Shown here: positions 8,410-17,463 of the stretch, piece by piece
How positions within the stretch are numbered: position 1 is the first letter of the stretch
Layout of the letters: every line of letters begins with the position of its first letter
Assembly (NCBI GenBank): GCA_017504465.1
Contig: JAFVRE010000003.1
Location: 1 to 48,215, forward strand
Direction of reading: 5' to 3'
Source: Clostridia bacterium
GTDB lineage: Bacteria; Bacillota; Clostridia; Christensenellales; Borkfalkiaceae
Length of the DNA: 48,215 nucleotides
Position numbers and translations under genes: made by a program
Notes under the pieces: generated by a model
Told to the model about the DNA's origin: nothing
The model's input: the letters and a program-made list of their open reading frames with translations, nothing else
Databases searched by the model: none

Positions 8410-8425
8410 TTCAACGCGTACCTGC
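8410..8425 (-). repeat. Dispersed repeat, GCAGGTATGCGTTGAA form
   Basis: TTCAACGCGTACCTGC lies in the 98-nt gap between the sugar transferase and acyltransferase genes, one base off the form at 35388 and 40430. Confidence 0.6.
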
Positions 8426-8489
8426 TTAGGCGGTTTTAAAAATAAATACACGTACAAAGAAGAAAAAAACAACAGACAGAGGAAAAAAA

Positions 8490-9239
8490 ATGAGTGATTT
8501 AGAAATCTTTAGTATAATACTTTTATCTATCGTTGGAGTAGTTTTAGCCTACGTAATTTGCCACGTTTTAACGTTAGTGATTATGGCGCTTTGCGTCGAT
8601 ATGAAAAGGGAATACGCGCGCACGAATAAGTTTTACGAAAGATTTTTAAACTATACAGCTTGGCTGATTTTAAAGTTTTCCAACGTTAAAGTGGTTTTAA
8701 GGGGCAGGGAAAAAATCCCCACGGACACGAGATTTTTATACGTTGCGAATCATCTTTCTAATTTTGATCCGATTATAGTCCGCGCTATCCTTGGAAATTA
8801 CGACATAAATTTCATTTCAAAACCTCAAAATTTTAAAATTCCAGTATTGAAGCAGTTAATACACCGCATGAAATTTTTACCGATCGACCGCGACAATGCG
8901 AGAAGCTCGTTAAAAACCTTGAATAAGGCGATTGAATATGTCAAGAACGACGAAGGCTCGATGGGCGTATATCCCGAAGGAATGCGCAGCAAATCAGGCG
9001 ATTTATTGCCCTTTCACGACGGCGTGTTCAAGGTGGCGATTAAAGCCAACGTACCCGTTGTGGTTGGGTGTATGATCGGTCAAGAAAAAATAAAAAAGAG
9101 AGCTCCGTTTAGAAGAACGATAGTATATTTTGATATTTTAGAAGTCTTGCCCACAAAAGAAAAGGTCAGCTCACACGAGCTTTCCGAAAAAGCAAGAACG
9201 CTTATTGAAAACAAACTCAACGAAAGCAAAGAAAGCTAA
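8490..9239 (+). CDS. 1-acyl-sn-glycerol-3-phosphate acyltransferase-like (PlsC family)
   Basis: A membrane-associated acyltransferase that probably adds the second acyl chain to lysophosphatidic acid, or to a related lipid. An N-terminal transmembrane segment (about residues 7-36) precedes the catalytic NHLSNFD (H88 and D93 of HX4D) and the YPEGMRS block (about residue 153). Length is 249 aa. ATG 8490 follows GAGG by 7 nt. It is the last gene of the lon-engB run, closed by the terminator at 9298. Lipid substrate cannot be told from sequence. Confidence 0.85.
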   Translation: MSDLEIFSIILLSIVGVVLAYVICHVLTLVIMALCVDMKREYARTNKFYERFLNYTAWLILKFSNVKVVLRGREKIPTDTRFLYVANHLSNFDPIIVRAILGNYDINFISKPQNFKIPVLKQLIHRMKFLPIDRDNARSSLKTLNKAIEYVKNDEGSMGVYPEGMRSKSGDLLPFHDGVFKVAIKANVPVVVGCMIGQEKIKKRAPFRRTIVYFDILEVLPTKEKVSSHELSEKARTLIENKLNESKES

Positions 9240-9297
9240 AAGAAAATAAAAAATCCGAGTGAAACGGACATATACCACAGGTATTTTTAGACACTAT

Positions 9298-9332
9298 AAA
9301 AGACTAACGAAAATTTTTCGTTAGTCTTTTTT
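9298..9332. terminator. Bidirectional terminator between the PlsC-like and EamA genes
   Basis: AGACTAACGAAAA and TTTTCGTTAGTCT form a perfect 13-bp inverted repeat ending in a T run. It separates two convergent genes. Confidence 0.8.
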
Positions 9333-9361
9333 GTTTGGTTTGTAATAAATTAGAAATCCCT

Positions 9362-10291
9362 TTAATCAGTCCTTTTCTTTTTAGGGAACGGTAGTTGAAC
9401 TTGGGCAAGAATGACTGCGATAAAAACGAGTAAACAACCAACAAGTTCTTTATTTGATAAGGATTCCCCTAAAACTAACCAGCCTGAAAGCGCGGCAAAA
9501 ACCGATTCTAAGCTCATAATTAAGGTTGCGCTCGTTGGATCGGCGTCTTTTTGCGCTATTATTTGTAAAGTGTAGGCAATGCCGCTTGACAAAAAGCCTG
9601 CATACATAATTTCAAGTTTTGCATTCCAAATTATAGAAAGGTCCGGCTTTTCAAAAAGCAACGCTAATATGAGGGAAATTATGCCGACTATCAAAAACTG
9701 AATGCAAGAAGTTTTTATTGGGTTCGCTCCCTTTTCCATAAAGTAGTCTATGATTAAAATATGAAAAGTAAAGAAAAAGGCGCCAAATAAAGTTACAATA
9801 TCGCCAAACTCAATCGTAAAGCCGCTCTTGATGCACAATAAATAGAAACCTAATGTTGCAATCGGCACGCAGACGACGATAATTTGTGGTATTCTTCTCT
9901 TCAAAAACACGCCGAATATGGGTGTAAATACTATATATAATGCAGTGATAAATCCCGCTTTTCCCGATGCGTTATCAGTCATTAACGTTATGCCTTTTTG
10001 TTGACAATAACTCGCAAGAGTAAGTATCAAACCGCACGACACCCCTGCAATCGTTGTTAATTTTGACGGCATTAAAGTTTTTGGCTTTTCGCCGTCCGCT
10101 AATTTTTTATTGCTTTGAAAATTAAAGAAAACAATCACCGGTATTAGAAATAAAAAGCCTATAAAACTTCTTGAAAAAAGGAAAGTAAAAGGCTCTACTG
10201 TATCGCTTGCCGTAGTTTGCGCAACGAAGGTGCTGCCCCAAATGAGCGCGCCAAGCAATAACATTAAGTTTGCACGTAGTTTTTTTTGCAT
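9362..10291 (-). CDS. EamA/DMT-family permease
   Basis: A drug/metabolite-superfamily transporter with two EamA repeats and about ten predicted membrane helices. LLLGALIWGSTFVAQ at the start and the closing FAALSGWLVLGESLSNKELVGCLLV are the signature of the two repeats. ATG at 10291 was chosen because AAAGAG lies 6 nt upstream; the frame is open from TTG 10312. It is a single-gene unit, convergent with the PlsC gene. Substrate is unknown; family members export amino acids, nucleosides or other metabolites. Confidence 0.85.
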   Translation of the reverse strand: MQKKLRANLMLLLGALIWGSTFVAQTTASDTVEPFTFLFSRSFIGFLFLIPVIVFFNFQSNKKLADGEKPKTLMPSKLTTIAGVSCGLILTLASYCQQKGITLMTDNASGKAGFITALYIVFTPIFGVFLKRRIPQIIVVCVPIATLGFYLLCIKSGFTIEFGDIVTLFGAFFFTFHILIIDYFMEKGANPIKTSCIQFLIVGIISLILALLFEKPDLSIIWNAKLEIMYAGFLSSGIAYTLQIIAQKDADPTSATLIMSLESVFAALSGWLVLGESLSNKELVGCLLVFIAVILAQVQLPFPKKKRTD

Positions 10292-10435
10292 AAGTTTCTC
10301 TTTCTTAATCAATAAAAGTTATCAAACGTTTTGAAAAATTTTCATATAAATCGACTGTTTGATATTCAGAACGTCTCTTGCCTTGTATTATACCAAAAAA
10401 GCAAATTTAATTCAAGCAGTTTGTGTTGATAAAGG

Positions 10436-10464
10436 AAAACTCGACTTTTTATAAGCCGAGTTTT
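10436..10464 (-). terminator. Terminator of the tig-clpP-clpX operon
   Basis: AAAACTCGACTT and AAGCCGAGTTTT form a 12-bp stem with one G-T wobble and a 5-nt loop, about 65 nt past the clpX stop. Confidence 0.7.
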
Positions 10465-10526
10465 ATATAATATTTAATTAAAATCCTTAAAGGAAGGCGA
10501 AACCGCTCGGTTTTAAGGTTACAATT

Positions 10527-11771
10527 TTACGCGATATTTTTGTAGATAAGCTTCGGGGGCTCGTTTTCCGTCAGGCAGGACTTGGTGATGATCACTTCTT
10601 CCACGTTTTCTTCGGACGGGATTTTATACATAACTTCCGTCATAATGCTTTCGATAATCGTACGCAAACCGCGCGCGCCCGTCTTTAAACGGATAGCCGT
10701 TTGCGCGATTTCGCGCACAGCGTCCTCTTCTACCGTCAGTTTTACGCCGTCATAGCCGACAAGTTTTTGGTATTGTTTGATAATCGCGTTTTTAGGTTCT
10801 GTTAAAATTTTAACAAGTGCGTTTTCGTCTAAGGGGTTCAAATTCACGACGATGGGAAGACGCCCTACAAATTCAGGAATAAGCCCAAACTTCGTTAAGT
10901 CTTGAGGTTTAACGTCGTCGAGCATACTGTAATCCGCATCTTCGTTGCTGGAACGAACTTTACCGCCGAAACCAAGCGACGCGTCGCTTTTTCTCGAAGA
11001 AACGATTTTGTCAAGACCTACGAACGCACCGCCGCAGATGAAGAGAATATTCGTCGTATCTATTCTCAAACATTCTTGGTTGGGGTGTTTTCTTCCGCCT
11101 TGCGGGGGTACGTTTGCCGTCGTGCTTTCGATAATCTTCAAAAGCGCTTGTTGTACGCCTTCGCCTGAAACGTCGCGCGTGATAGAAACGTTTTCGCTCT
11201 TTCTTGAAATTTTATCAATTTCGTCGATATAAATAATTCCGCGTTGCGCGCGTTCGATATCAAAATCTGCGTTTTGAATAAGCTTCAAAAGAATATTTTC
11301 CACGTCTTCGCCAACGTAGCCGGCTTCCGTGAGCGTGGTTGCGTCGGAAGTTGCGAAAGGCACGTTGAGAATTTTTGCAAGAGTTCTTGCAAGCAACGTT
11401 TTACCACTACCGGTAGGGCCAAGCAAAAGAATGTTGCTCTTTTCAATTTCTACGCCGTCGTCGTCCATTTTTGACTTGCTTGTAACCGCATTGATCCGCT
11501 TATAATGATTATAAACAGCAACGGATAATACCCGTTTTGCTTTGTCCTGACCGACAATATATTTATCAAGCTCCGCTTTAAGTTCGGCAGGTTTTTTCAA
11601 AACCACTTTTTCGTTTTCGGACGCCGTGACGTCGTTGGATTCTTCAAGCATGGAATTGCAAATAGAAATACATTCGTCGCAAATGCAAGCTCCGTCCGGT
11701 CCGTCAATGAGTAATTTCGTTTGCTCACGGTCTTTTCCGCAAAATGAACAATGTTTTTCACGTTTGGTCAT
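10527..11771 (-). CDS. clpX: ATP-dependent Clp protease ATP-binding subunit ClpX
   Basis: The AAA+ unfoldase that feeds substrates to ClpP. The N-terminal C4 zinc finger (CSFCGK and [10 protein letters not shown]) is followed by Walker A GPTGSGKT, Walker [11 protein letters not shown] and the sensor-2 region [10 protein letters not shown]. The 414 aa match the family. GGAG lies a few nt before the ATG at 11771. It is last in tig-clpP-clpX, with an unusually long 333-nt gap after clpP that carries repeats. Confidence 0.97.
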   Translation of the reverse strand: MTKREKHCSFCGKDREQTKLLIDGPDGACICDECISICNSMLEESNDVTASENEKVVLKKPAELKAELDKYIVGQDKAKRVLSVAVYNHYKRINAVTSKSKMDDDGVEIEKSNILLLGPTGSGKTLLARTLAKILNVPFATSDATTLTEAGYVGEDVENILLKLIQNADFDIERAQRGIIYIDEIDKISRKSENVSITRDVSGEGVQQALLKIIESTTANVPPQGGRKHPNQECLRIDTTNILFICGGAFVGLDKIVSSRKSDASLGFGGKVRSSNEDADYSMLDDVKPQDLTKFGLIPEFVGRLPIVVNLNPLDENALVKILTEPKNAIIKQYQKLVGYDGVKLTVEEDAVREIAQTAIRLKTGARGLRTIIESIMTEVMYKIPSEENVEEVIITKSCLTENEPPKLIYKNIA

Positions 11772-12104
11772 ATATTATCTCCAATATAAAATGAATAGTC
11801 GCGCTCAATTTATAACGCGTCGAAATACTGCGTTGAACTGCGCTTTGTTTCGGTCACGTACTATTTGTACGCTCCCTTTCTTTATCTTGTCTTGCTCCTA
11901 TCTCAAATACTCCACAGCCTCGTTTTTGGTTTCAACGAAAAATGAATGGGGCAGGTACGAGATGAACGAGTTTTTAGTAAAGAATTAAAAGCAAAAATAG
12001 AAAAAGAATGCGCAAAACTTTGACATAACGCCGTCAAAATTTTGCGCGGTCGTTTTAAAGAAAGTGCCTAAATAAAGCGCGAAAAGCGAGGTTTATTTAG
12101 GGGA
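11772..12104. other. Repeat-bearing spacer between clpP and clpX
   Basis: This 333-nt gap contains no credible gene. It holds a CGTAC-TATTT-GTACG inverted repeat at 11857-11871 in a C/T-rich tract (about 11820-11930) and a perfect dispersed-repeat copy at 11948. The tract reads like decayed repetitive DNA, but it is single-copy in this window. Confidence 0.4.
11948..11966 (+). repeat. Dispersed repeat, GGGGCAGGTACGAG form with ATGAA tail
   Basis: A perfect 14-bp core followed by ATGAA, in the clpP-clpX spacer. The same extended tail is found at 19213 and, on the other form, at 38658. Confidence 0.75.
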
Positions 12105-12695
12105 TTATCTTCTCACGAATACTCTATCTATCAAGCCGTAAAGACGCGCTTCTTCCGCAGACATATAATAATCTCTGTCGGTATCGCGTTCAATAGAAGC
12201 GAGATCTTTACCCGTATTTTCAGATAAAATACGGTTCAGCTTCGCTTTCGTGCGCAGGATATGTTCAGCTTGGATTTTAATATCGCTTGCTTGGCCTTGC
12301 GCGCCGCCGAGAGGCTGATGAATCATAATCTCGGAATTAGGCAACGCGAAACGTTTACCTCTTGCGCCGCTTGAGAGCAAGAAGGCACCCATGGACGCAG
12401 CGAGCCCGATGCAAATGGTGGAAACGTCGCATTTGATATAGTTCATGGTATCGTAAATCGCCATACCTGCCGATACGCTTCCGCCGGGCGAGTTGATATA
12501 CAAGCTAATATCTTTTGAAGGGTCTTTGCCTTCAAGATAAATGAGTTGCGCAACGATAGTGTTTGCTACCGCGTCGTTAATTTCTCCGCTTAAGAGGATA
12601 ATTCTATCCTCTAAAAGCCTCGAATAAAGATCGTAAGAGCGTTCGCCCGTCGAAGTGCGTTCGACGACGTAAGGAACGAGCACGTTCTTTTCCAT
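12105..12695 (-). CDS. clpP: ATP-dependent Clp protease proteolytic subunit ClpP
   Basis: The serine peptidase core of the Clp protease. The catalytic triad is visible: S101 in [10 protein letters not shown]126 in [10 protein letters not shown] and D175 in DTDRDYYMS. Length is 196 aa, standard for the family. Its ATG overlaps the tig stop as TAATG, so tig and clpP are translationally coupled. It works with ClpX, encoded next. Confidence 0.97.
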   Translation of the reverse strand: MEKNVLVPYVVERTSTGERSYDLYSRLLEDRIILLSGEINDAVANTIVAQLIYLEGKDPSKDISLYINSPGGSVSAGMAIYDTMNYIKCDVSTICIGLAASMGAFLLSSGARGKRFALPNSEIMIHQPLGGAQGQASDIKIQAEHILRTKAKLNRILSENTGKDLASIERDTDRDYYMSAEEARLYGLIDRVFVRR

Positions 12696-13987
12696 TATTT
12701 GGATTCCTCCACGTACATTTCGTTATTAGCCATCAACATATCGAAGAGCTTGGTGATGATGATATCGCTACGGATATAGTCGATTTGACGGGGATCCATA
12801 CCGTTCTTGTAATCCTCGAACGTCTTTTCAACGGATTTAGCCTGCTTTTCGATTTGAGCGTTGATTTCTTCTTCGGTTGCTTCGATTTTTTCTTCTTCGA
12901 TAAGCTTGGAAATGATGAGTTGGCTCTTAACGTTCTTGGTTGCTTGTTCTTCGTAGTTCTTTCTGAAATCGCTGAGAGTAACCTTCAAGAAGGTAAGGTA
13001 GTCTTCAAGCTTCAAGCCTTGATACATAAGTTGATATTCGAATTTTTGAACAAGACCGTCGATTTCTCTTTCGATCATTGCTTGAGGAATTTCAACTTCG
13101 GTATTCGCTGCGATTGCGTCCAAAATGCTGTTTTCAGTAGCGTCGGTAGCTTTTCTGTCAGCTTGGCCTTGTAATCTTTCAAGAGTCTTTGCTTTATATT
13201 CAGCAACCGTTTCGCTGCCCGTAGCTTCCTTGATGAATTCGTCGGTTACTTCGGGGAATTCCTTGCCTTGAATAGCGTTGAGCTTAACTGCAAAAACAGC
13301 CGCCTTACCCTTTAAGTTTTCCGCTTGATAGTTTTCAGGGAAGGTAACGTTTACGTCTTTGCTTTCGCCGATGTTCATACCAACTACTTGATCTTCGAAT
13401 CCGGGGATAAATTGACCGGAGCCGAGCGTAAGGTCAAAGCCTTCTGCTTCGCCGCCGTCGAACTTAACGCCGTCAACCGTACCAACGAAGTCGATATTAA
13501 CGATATCGCCGTTTTGAGCCGCGCGGTCGGTAACTTCTACCTTGCGAGCGTTGCGGTCGCGAAGTCTTTGAAGTTCAGCTTCAACTTCTTCGTCCTTAAC
13601 AGTATATTCAAATTTTTGGATTTTCATACCCTTGTAGGAATTGATTTTTACTTCGGGTTTTACGGGAGCAACGGCAACGAGTACGATTTCTTCGTCCGTG
13701 AAGTTTTCAATGGAAACTTCGGGTTCGCCAACGACGGTGAAATCTTTTGCTTTCTTGTCGAGAACGGTGCCGTAGTTTTCAGAAAAAAGGATATTGAGCG
13801 CGTCTTCATAGAAAACTTCCTTACCGATGCGGGCAAGGGGTGCTTTACCTTTACGGAAACCGGGCACGGAATATTTGTGCTTGTTTTGGTTATACGCTTT
13901 CGTAATAGCGTTTTTCCATTCTTCACCATCAAATTTCATAGTGATTTTTACTGTGCTTTTTTCAGCTGCTTTGGTTGTGTACTTCAT
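12695..13987 (-). CDS. tig: Trigger factor (ribosome-associated chaperone, PPIase)
   Basis: The nascent-chain chaperone at the ribosomal tunnel exit. The ribosome-binding loop [10 protein letters not shown] (about residues 39-48) lies in the N-terminal domain. An FKBP-type PPIase domain follows (about residues 150-240: [27 protein letters not shown]), then the helical substrate-binding C-domain. Length is 430 aa. It leads the tig-clpP-clpX operon; GGAGAA lies just upstream of the ATG. The 402-nt gap upstream is shared with the divergent rqcH gene. Confidence 0.97.
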   Translation of the reverse strand: MKYTTKAAEKSTVKITMKFDGEEWKNAITKAYNQNKHKYSVPGFRKGKAPLARIGKEVFYEDALNILFSENYGTVLDKKAKDFTVVGEPEVSIENFTDEEIVLVAVAPVKPEVKINSYKGMKIQKFEYTVKDEEVEAELQRLRDRNARKVEVTDRAAQNGDIVNIDFVGTVDGVKFDGGEAEGFDLTLGSGQFIPGFEDQVVGMNIGESKDVNVTFPENYQAENLKGKAAVFAVKLNAIQGKEFPEVTDEFIKEATGSETVAEYKAKTLERLQGQADRKATDATENSILDAIAANTEVEIPQAMIEREIDGLVQKFEYQLMYQGLKLEDYLTFLKVTLSDFRKNYEEQATKNVKSQLIISKLIEEEKIEATEEEINAQIEKQAKSVEKTFEDYKNGMDPRQIDYIRSDIIITKLFDMLMANNEMYVEESK

Positions 13988-14395
13988 AGTATTCTCCTAA
14001 ATCAAAATCTGATTTTATTTTTTTCTTTTTTGGCTTTGTCACGTCACCTGTTTGATTTTTGACGAAAAAATAATTACAAAATTCTACGCGTTTTGTTCGG
14101 TTACAGACCGCAGAGGGTATGCGCCCTCGCAAAACGCTTGCCTTTTTATATTTTTCTCGTCAACCTGCTAAAATATTTTTAGCATAAATCAACCGTTCTC
14201 CGTGACACAGCCCTTTTTGGCTTTGCTATATCATTGGGTTATTTTTAAAAAAATACCCTATCCGCTACATTTTAACATATTTGTTAAAGAAAATAAAGCG
14301 TTTTTGTTTACAATTTTTGAAATTTACGCTATAATTTATAAAAAGAATTATTTTATTTACGCGAATTAAACGATACGCACCATAAAGGAGTGAAT
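13988..14395. promoter_or_regulatory. Divergent tig/rqcH intergenic region
   Basis: This gap of about 400 nt has no gene. It contains a GAGGG-TATGCG-CCCTC hairpin near 14112, an A/T-rich inverted repeat GCTAAAATATTTTTAGC near 14167, and the rqcH promoter at 14307-14335. No CIRCE box was seen, and I could not assign a confident tig promoter. Confidence 0.5.
14307..14335 (+). promoter_or_regulatory. Sigma-A-type promoter for rqcH
   Basis: TTTACA at 14307-14312, a 17-nt spacer and TATAAT at 14330-14335, about 60 nt before the start codon. Confidence 0.75.
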
Positions 14396-16081
14396 ATGCC
14401 CCAAGACGCTTTCCATATCCGAAGACTCTCTCAAGAATTGAATAATATACTCGTCGGCGGAAAGGTCAATCGCGTTTCGCAGGTCGATAAGGACGAGCTT
14501 ACCCTTATTATATACACCGGAAAACGCGCCGTTAAACTCATTTTAAGCACAAATGCTTCAAATGCAAGAGTTTGTTTATCGGAAACGGAAAAAGAACCCG
14601 CGCCTATCGCCCCGAATTTTTGCATGTTGCTTAGAAAGCATATTCTCGGCGCGGAAATCTTATCCGTCAAGCAGGCGGGATTTGAAAGAATTATCGAGAT
14701 AGAACTGCATTGTACGGGTGATTTTTCGCAAACCAACCGCACTCTCGTTTGCGAGCTGATGGGCAAATACTCCAACGTCGTTTTGGTGGAAAACGGAGTC
14801 ATTTTAGGCGCGCTTAAAACGAGCTCTCTCGACGATAATTTACGCCGTATTTTGTTTTCGGGCGCGAAATATGAATACCCTACACCGCAGGACAAAATTT
14901 CCGTTTTCGATAAGGCAGGTATGCGTTCATTGATTGAAGGGTACGCGATTTCGCATGGTGAAATCACCGATTTAGACGATTTTGCGCGCTTCCTTTTTGA
15001 AAACGTTTCGGGATTTGCATATCCCACGCTTAGAGAGCTTGTAAAGAAAATGCCTGCACAGGATCTTTGCGAATATTTGGCTTGGGCTTGCGACTCGCTT
15101 GAAAACAAACCGCACGTCGTTTATGAAAACGGAAAGCCGACGGACTTCTTCGCATTCGAGGTGGAAGGAGGTCAGCCAAAACAAAGTCTATATTTAGCCG
15201 AGAACGAATTTTATTCCTATCGTGAGAATAAAAAAGGATTTGAGGATAAAAAAAGAAAACTTGAAGCCAGCCTTCGCACAGTAAGAAAAAAACAAGCCAA
15301 GCGCATTCAAGACGTTTTGGAGCGGTTAAAGGAATCGGAAAACGCCGAGTTGAACAAGATAAAGGGCGAACTTTTAACGGCGAATTTGTACCGCCTTGAA
15401 AAAGGAATGAAAGAATGTACGCTTGAGAACTGGTACGAGCCCGATTGCCCGAAAATTAAAATTGCGCTCGACGAGCTGATTTCCCCGCAAAAGAACGCGC
15501 AAAAATATTTCAAAATCTACAACAAACAAAAGCGCGCGAAAGAAATTTTAACCCCGATGCTCAAAACAGAACAAGCGGAAAAAGAATACTTAGAAAGCGT
15601 TTCGTCGTCGATAGAGCTTGCTGAAACAAAGGAAGATTTCAAGGAAATCGAAGAAGAGTTAATCCAAATCGGTGTTTTTCGTGCGCCTAAACAGCGCGCA
15701 GGCGGTAAGAAAAAGCAAACGGAAACGCCTTTTAGGGAATACGAATATCAAGGATTCCGCATCTATGCAGGGCGAAACAACGTCCAAAACGATCGTCTTT
15801 TGCGCTTGGCAAATTCGAACGATTTGTGGTTGCATACCCAAAAATACCACTCTTCCCACGTCATCATCGTTCGTGACGGACGGGAAATTACGGATGAGAT
15901 AATCGGCTTTGCGAGCGAGATTTGCGCCTACTATTCAGACGGCAGAAACGGCGATAAAATCCCCGTCGATTACTGTGAGCGGAAATATGTCAAAAAGCCG
16001 TCTAAAAGCAAGGCAGGATTTGTTATTTACACCGATTATAAAACGGTACTCGTTACCCCTAACGCCCACAAAAATAATTAA
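14396..16081 (+). CDS. rqcH: Ribosome quality control protein RqcH (NFACT family, FbpA/Rqc2-like)
   Basis: RqcH binds stalled 50S-peptidyl-tRNA complexes and recruits tRNA-Ala to add C-terminal alanine tails. The NFACT-N domain opens the protein, a long coiled-coil middle (about residues 280-450) follows, and the NFACT-R domain carries DLWLHTQKYHSSHVII. ATG 14396 was chosen because AAAGGAG lies 5 nt upstream; GTG 14390 abuts that site. With this start, positions 97-98 are Glu-Arg (GFERII) where the family has the Asp-Arg pair needed for tailing. A dispersed-repeat copy at 14934 encodes KAGMR. Divergent from tig, monocistronic. Confidence 0.92.
   Translation: MPQDAFHIRRLSQELNNILVGGKVNRVSQVDKDELTLIIYTGKRAVKLILSTNASNARVCLSETEKEPAPIAPNFCMLLRKHILGAEILSVKQAGFERIIEIELHCTGDFSQTNRTLVCELMGKYSNVVLVENGVILGALKTSSLDDNLRRILFSGAKYEYPTPQDKISVFDKAGMRSLIEGYAISHGEITDLDDFARFLFENVSGFAYPTLRELVKKMPAQDLCEYLAWACDSLENKPHVVYENGKPTDFFAFEVEGGQPKQSLYLAENEFYSYRENKKGFEDKKRKLEASLRTVRKKQAKRIQDVLERLKESENAELNKIKGELLTANLYRLEKGMKECTLENWYEPDCPKIKIALDELISPQKNAQKYFKIYNKQKRAKEILTPMLKTEQAEKEYLESVSSSIELAETKEDFKEIEEELIQIGVFRAPKQRAGGKKKQTETPFREYEYQGFRIYAGRNNVQNDRLLRLANSNDLWLHTQKYHSSHVIIVRDGREITDEIIGFASEICAYYSDGRNGDKIPVDYCERKYVKKPSKSKAGFVIYTDYKTVLVTPNAHKNN
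14934..14947 (+). repeat. Dispersed repeat, GGCAGGTATGCGTT form, inside rqcH
   Basis: The first 14 nt match the GGGGCAGGTATGCGTTGAA form, lacking two of the leading Gs. It is read in frame as KAGMR. Confidence 0.5.
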
Positions 16082-16088
16082 AACGCGG

Positions 16089-16102
16089 CTACCATGTACG
16101 AG
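16089..16102 (+). repeat. Dispersed repeat, CTACCATGTACGAG form
   Basis: A perfect copy 7 nt past the rqcH stop, before the terminator at 16118. Confidence 0.75.
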
Positions 16103-16117
16103 TTAAACACAAAAAAC

Positions 16118-16148
16118 AGCCGTGCGTTTGTATATCAAACGCACGGCT
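16118..16148. terminator. Bidirectional terminator between rqcH and the FNT gene
   Basis: AGCCGTGCGTTTG, a TATAT loop and CAAACGCACGGCT form a perfect 13-bp stem between two convergent genes. Confidence 0.85.
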
Positions 16149-16168
16149 ATAATTTTAGATTTAAAGCA

Positions 16169-17080
16169 TCAACGGTCGTAGCCGTGAAGCTCGTCTTTTT
16201 TCGGGCCGCGAACGTATTTTTTCATTTCAGCGTCGCAAGCGGAAAAATGTTGATAATTCACGCGGGCTTCGGTGAGCGAAACGTGATTCGCGCCGCCGTG
16301 AAGTAACGGGTTTTTAAACTGTTCGGGATCGTCTTCCCAAAAGCATACGGGACAAATGTCATAGCGGCGTTCCTTCTTTTCAAAGGTAAAATATCCGCAA
16401 CAAGGGCACTTGTATTTTTTAGGCTCGTCCTTCTTCTTTAAAATAGGAAGCAGGGAAACGAGAATTCCGCCGACAATATTTCCAAGCAATGAGAATGCAA
16501 AATACCATACCATAGTAAAGGTGGGGTGTTCGGATAAACACGCGTAAAAGAGATTTGCGAGCGAGTTATCAAAACCGCAGAACACGAACACGAATACGGG
16601 GAAGATGACGCCTACCGTAGCCGAAAGATTCTTTTTTGGAGCGTATTTTGAAAGGATTACGGAAAGCCCTATCAAGATACCGCAAAGAATCCCCGAGCAA
16701 AAGGAATGGAGGGCCCAACCGTCGTCGCAAAGTTTTGTATCCATCACTTGCGTTGCAATATGGTTGACTTCGACGTGAGAATAATTAACGAGCAAAGCGC
16801 AAATAGCGATGCCGATTACGTTGAAGAACAAGCTCACGGGCATAGACCACCAGTTTTTGACTCCCATCGTAATAACACGCGTAGAAAGCCCTGTGACGAG
16901 GTACAAGCCGAACGTTGTAACAACGAACATAGCGAGCGCGAAGGTAAACGCCCCCACTAATTTTCCCATCGCGCCTTCAAAGGCTTCCATGGAAATGAGC
17001 AAGCTTACACCGCCGCAACCGACCATAAATCCGCCGAAAATCGAAGCGATGCAAAAAACCATAAATTCTTTTTTAGTCAT
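16169..17080 (-). CDS. Formate/nitrite transporter (FNT) channel fused to a C-terminal CPCC domain
   Basis: Counting from ATG 17104, about residues 10-222 form an FNT channel: six hydrophobic segments, NVIGIAICALLV, and GFDNSLANLFYACL followed by GNIVGGILVSLL. FNT channels pass formate, nitrite, lactate or hydrosulfide with a proton. The pore motif normally reads GF(E/D)H..AN; here the central His is Asn (residue 180). About residues 231-311 form a cysteine-rich CPCC domain with YKCPCCGYFTF and YDICPVCFWEDDP, which usually occurs as a small stand-alone protein. The start is uncertain: ATGs at 17104, 17098 and 17080 are in frame and none has a strong Shine-Dalgarno; 17080 matches the FNT start best. 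Fusion of the two is unusual. Confidence 0.8.
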   Translation of the reverse strand: MTKKEFMVFCIASIFGGFMVGCGGVSLLISMEAFEGAMGKLVGAFTFALAMFVVTTFGLYLVTGLSTRVITMGVKNWWSMPVSLFFNVIGIAICALLVNYSHVEVNHIATQVMDTKLCDDGWALHSFCSGILCGILIGLSVILSKYAPKKNLSATVGVIFPVFVFVFCGFDNSLANLFYACLSEHPTFTMVWYFAFSLLGNIVGGILVSLLPILKKKDEPKKYKCPCCGYFTFEKKERRYDICPVCFWEDDPEQFKNPLLHGGANHVSLTEARVNYQHFSACDAEMKKYVRGPKKDELHGYDR

Positions 17081-17240
17081 CTTTTCAAATCTAATCATAC
17101 ACATATTTTATCATATTTCCTAAAAAAACGCAAGCTATTTTTATGAGCATATATAAAAGGCGTGTGACAAGGACGAGATTGTTTTATGAAGCTTACGAAT
17201 TTTTTATATATCGTATGCGAATAAATGCTTAAATATAGCA

Positions 17241-17266
17241 AAAAAGAGCGACTAATCGCTCTTTTT
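17241..17266. terminator. Terminator downstream of tmk
   Basis: AAAAAGAGCGA, a CTAA loop and TCGCTCTTTTT form an 11-bp perfect stem, about 30 nt past the distal tmk stop at 17296. This supports the tail region having been part of one transcribed gene. Confidence 0.75.
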
Positions 17267-17295
17267 GCTTTTTAATATGTTATATTTTTTTAAAA

Positions 17296-17463
17296 TTACA
17301 AACAGTTTTTCTCTTTAAGCGCTTTAAGGACGTCTGCAAAAACTTCGTCGGGAGTTTGGCGTCCGTCGATAGTTACGATACGCGCGTGCGTTCTTGCCAA
17401 TTCTTTGTAGCCTTCATAGACTTTTTTGTGAAAGCTCATACCTGCCTGCTCCAAACGGTCGTT
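17296..17463 (-). pseudogene. tmk: Distal part of thymidylate kinase, separated by an in-frame stop
   Basis: Directly after the TAA at 17464-17466 the same frame continues with NDRLEQAGMSFHKKVYEGY and ends DVLKALKEKNCL before TAA at 17296. This is the normal Tmk C-terminus (D.R.E..G..F...V..GY, then VDG...P..V). No credible start or ribosome site precedes it, so it would be translated only by readthrough. Together with the upstream part the frame is 208 codons plus the final stop, the usual Tmk length, so only one codon is wrong. Confidence 0.8.

Noticed and set aside
11626..11988. 120-codon open frame across the clpX start and spacer
   Set aside because: Antisense to the clpX zinc finger, then runs through repeat-bearing spacer; no ribosome site or motif.
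13325..14062. 245-codon open frame on the plus strand
   Set aside because: Antisense to tig, Phe-rich and without family features, as expected for a shadow frame.
15435..15445. TGGTACGAGCC in rqcH as a repeat copy
   Set aside because: Only the 8-base TACGAG-containing part matches and there is no G-rich head.
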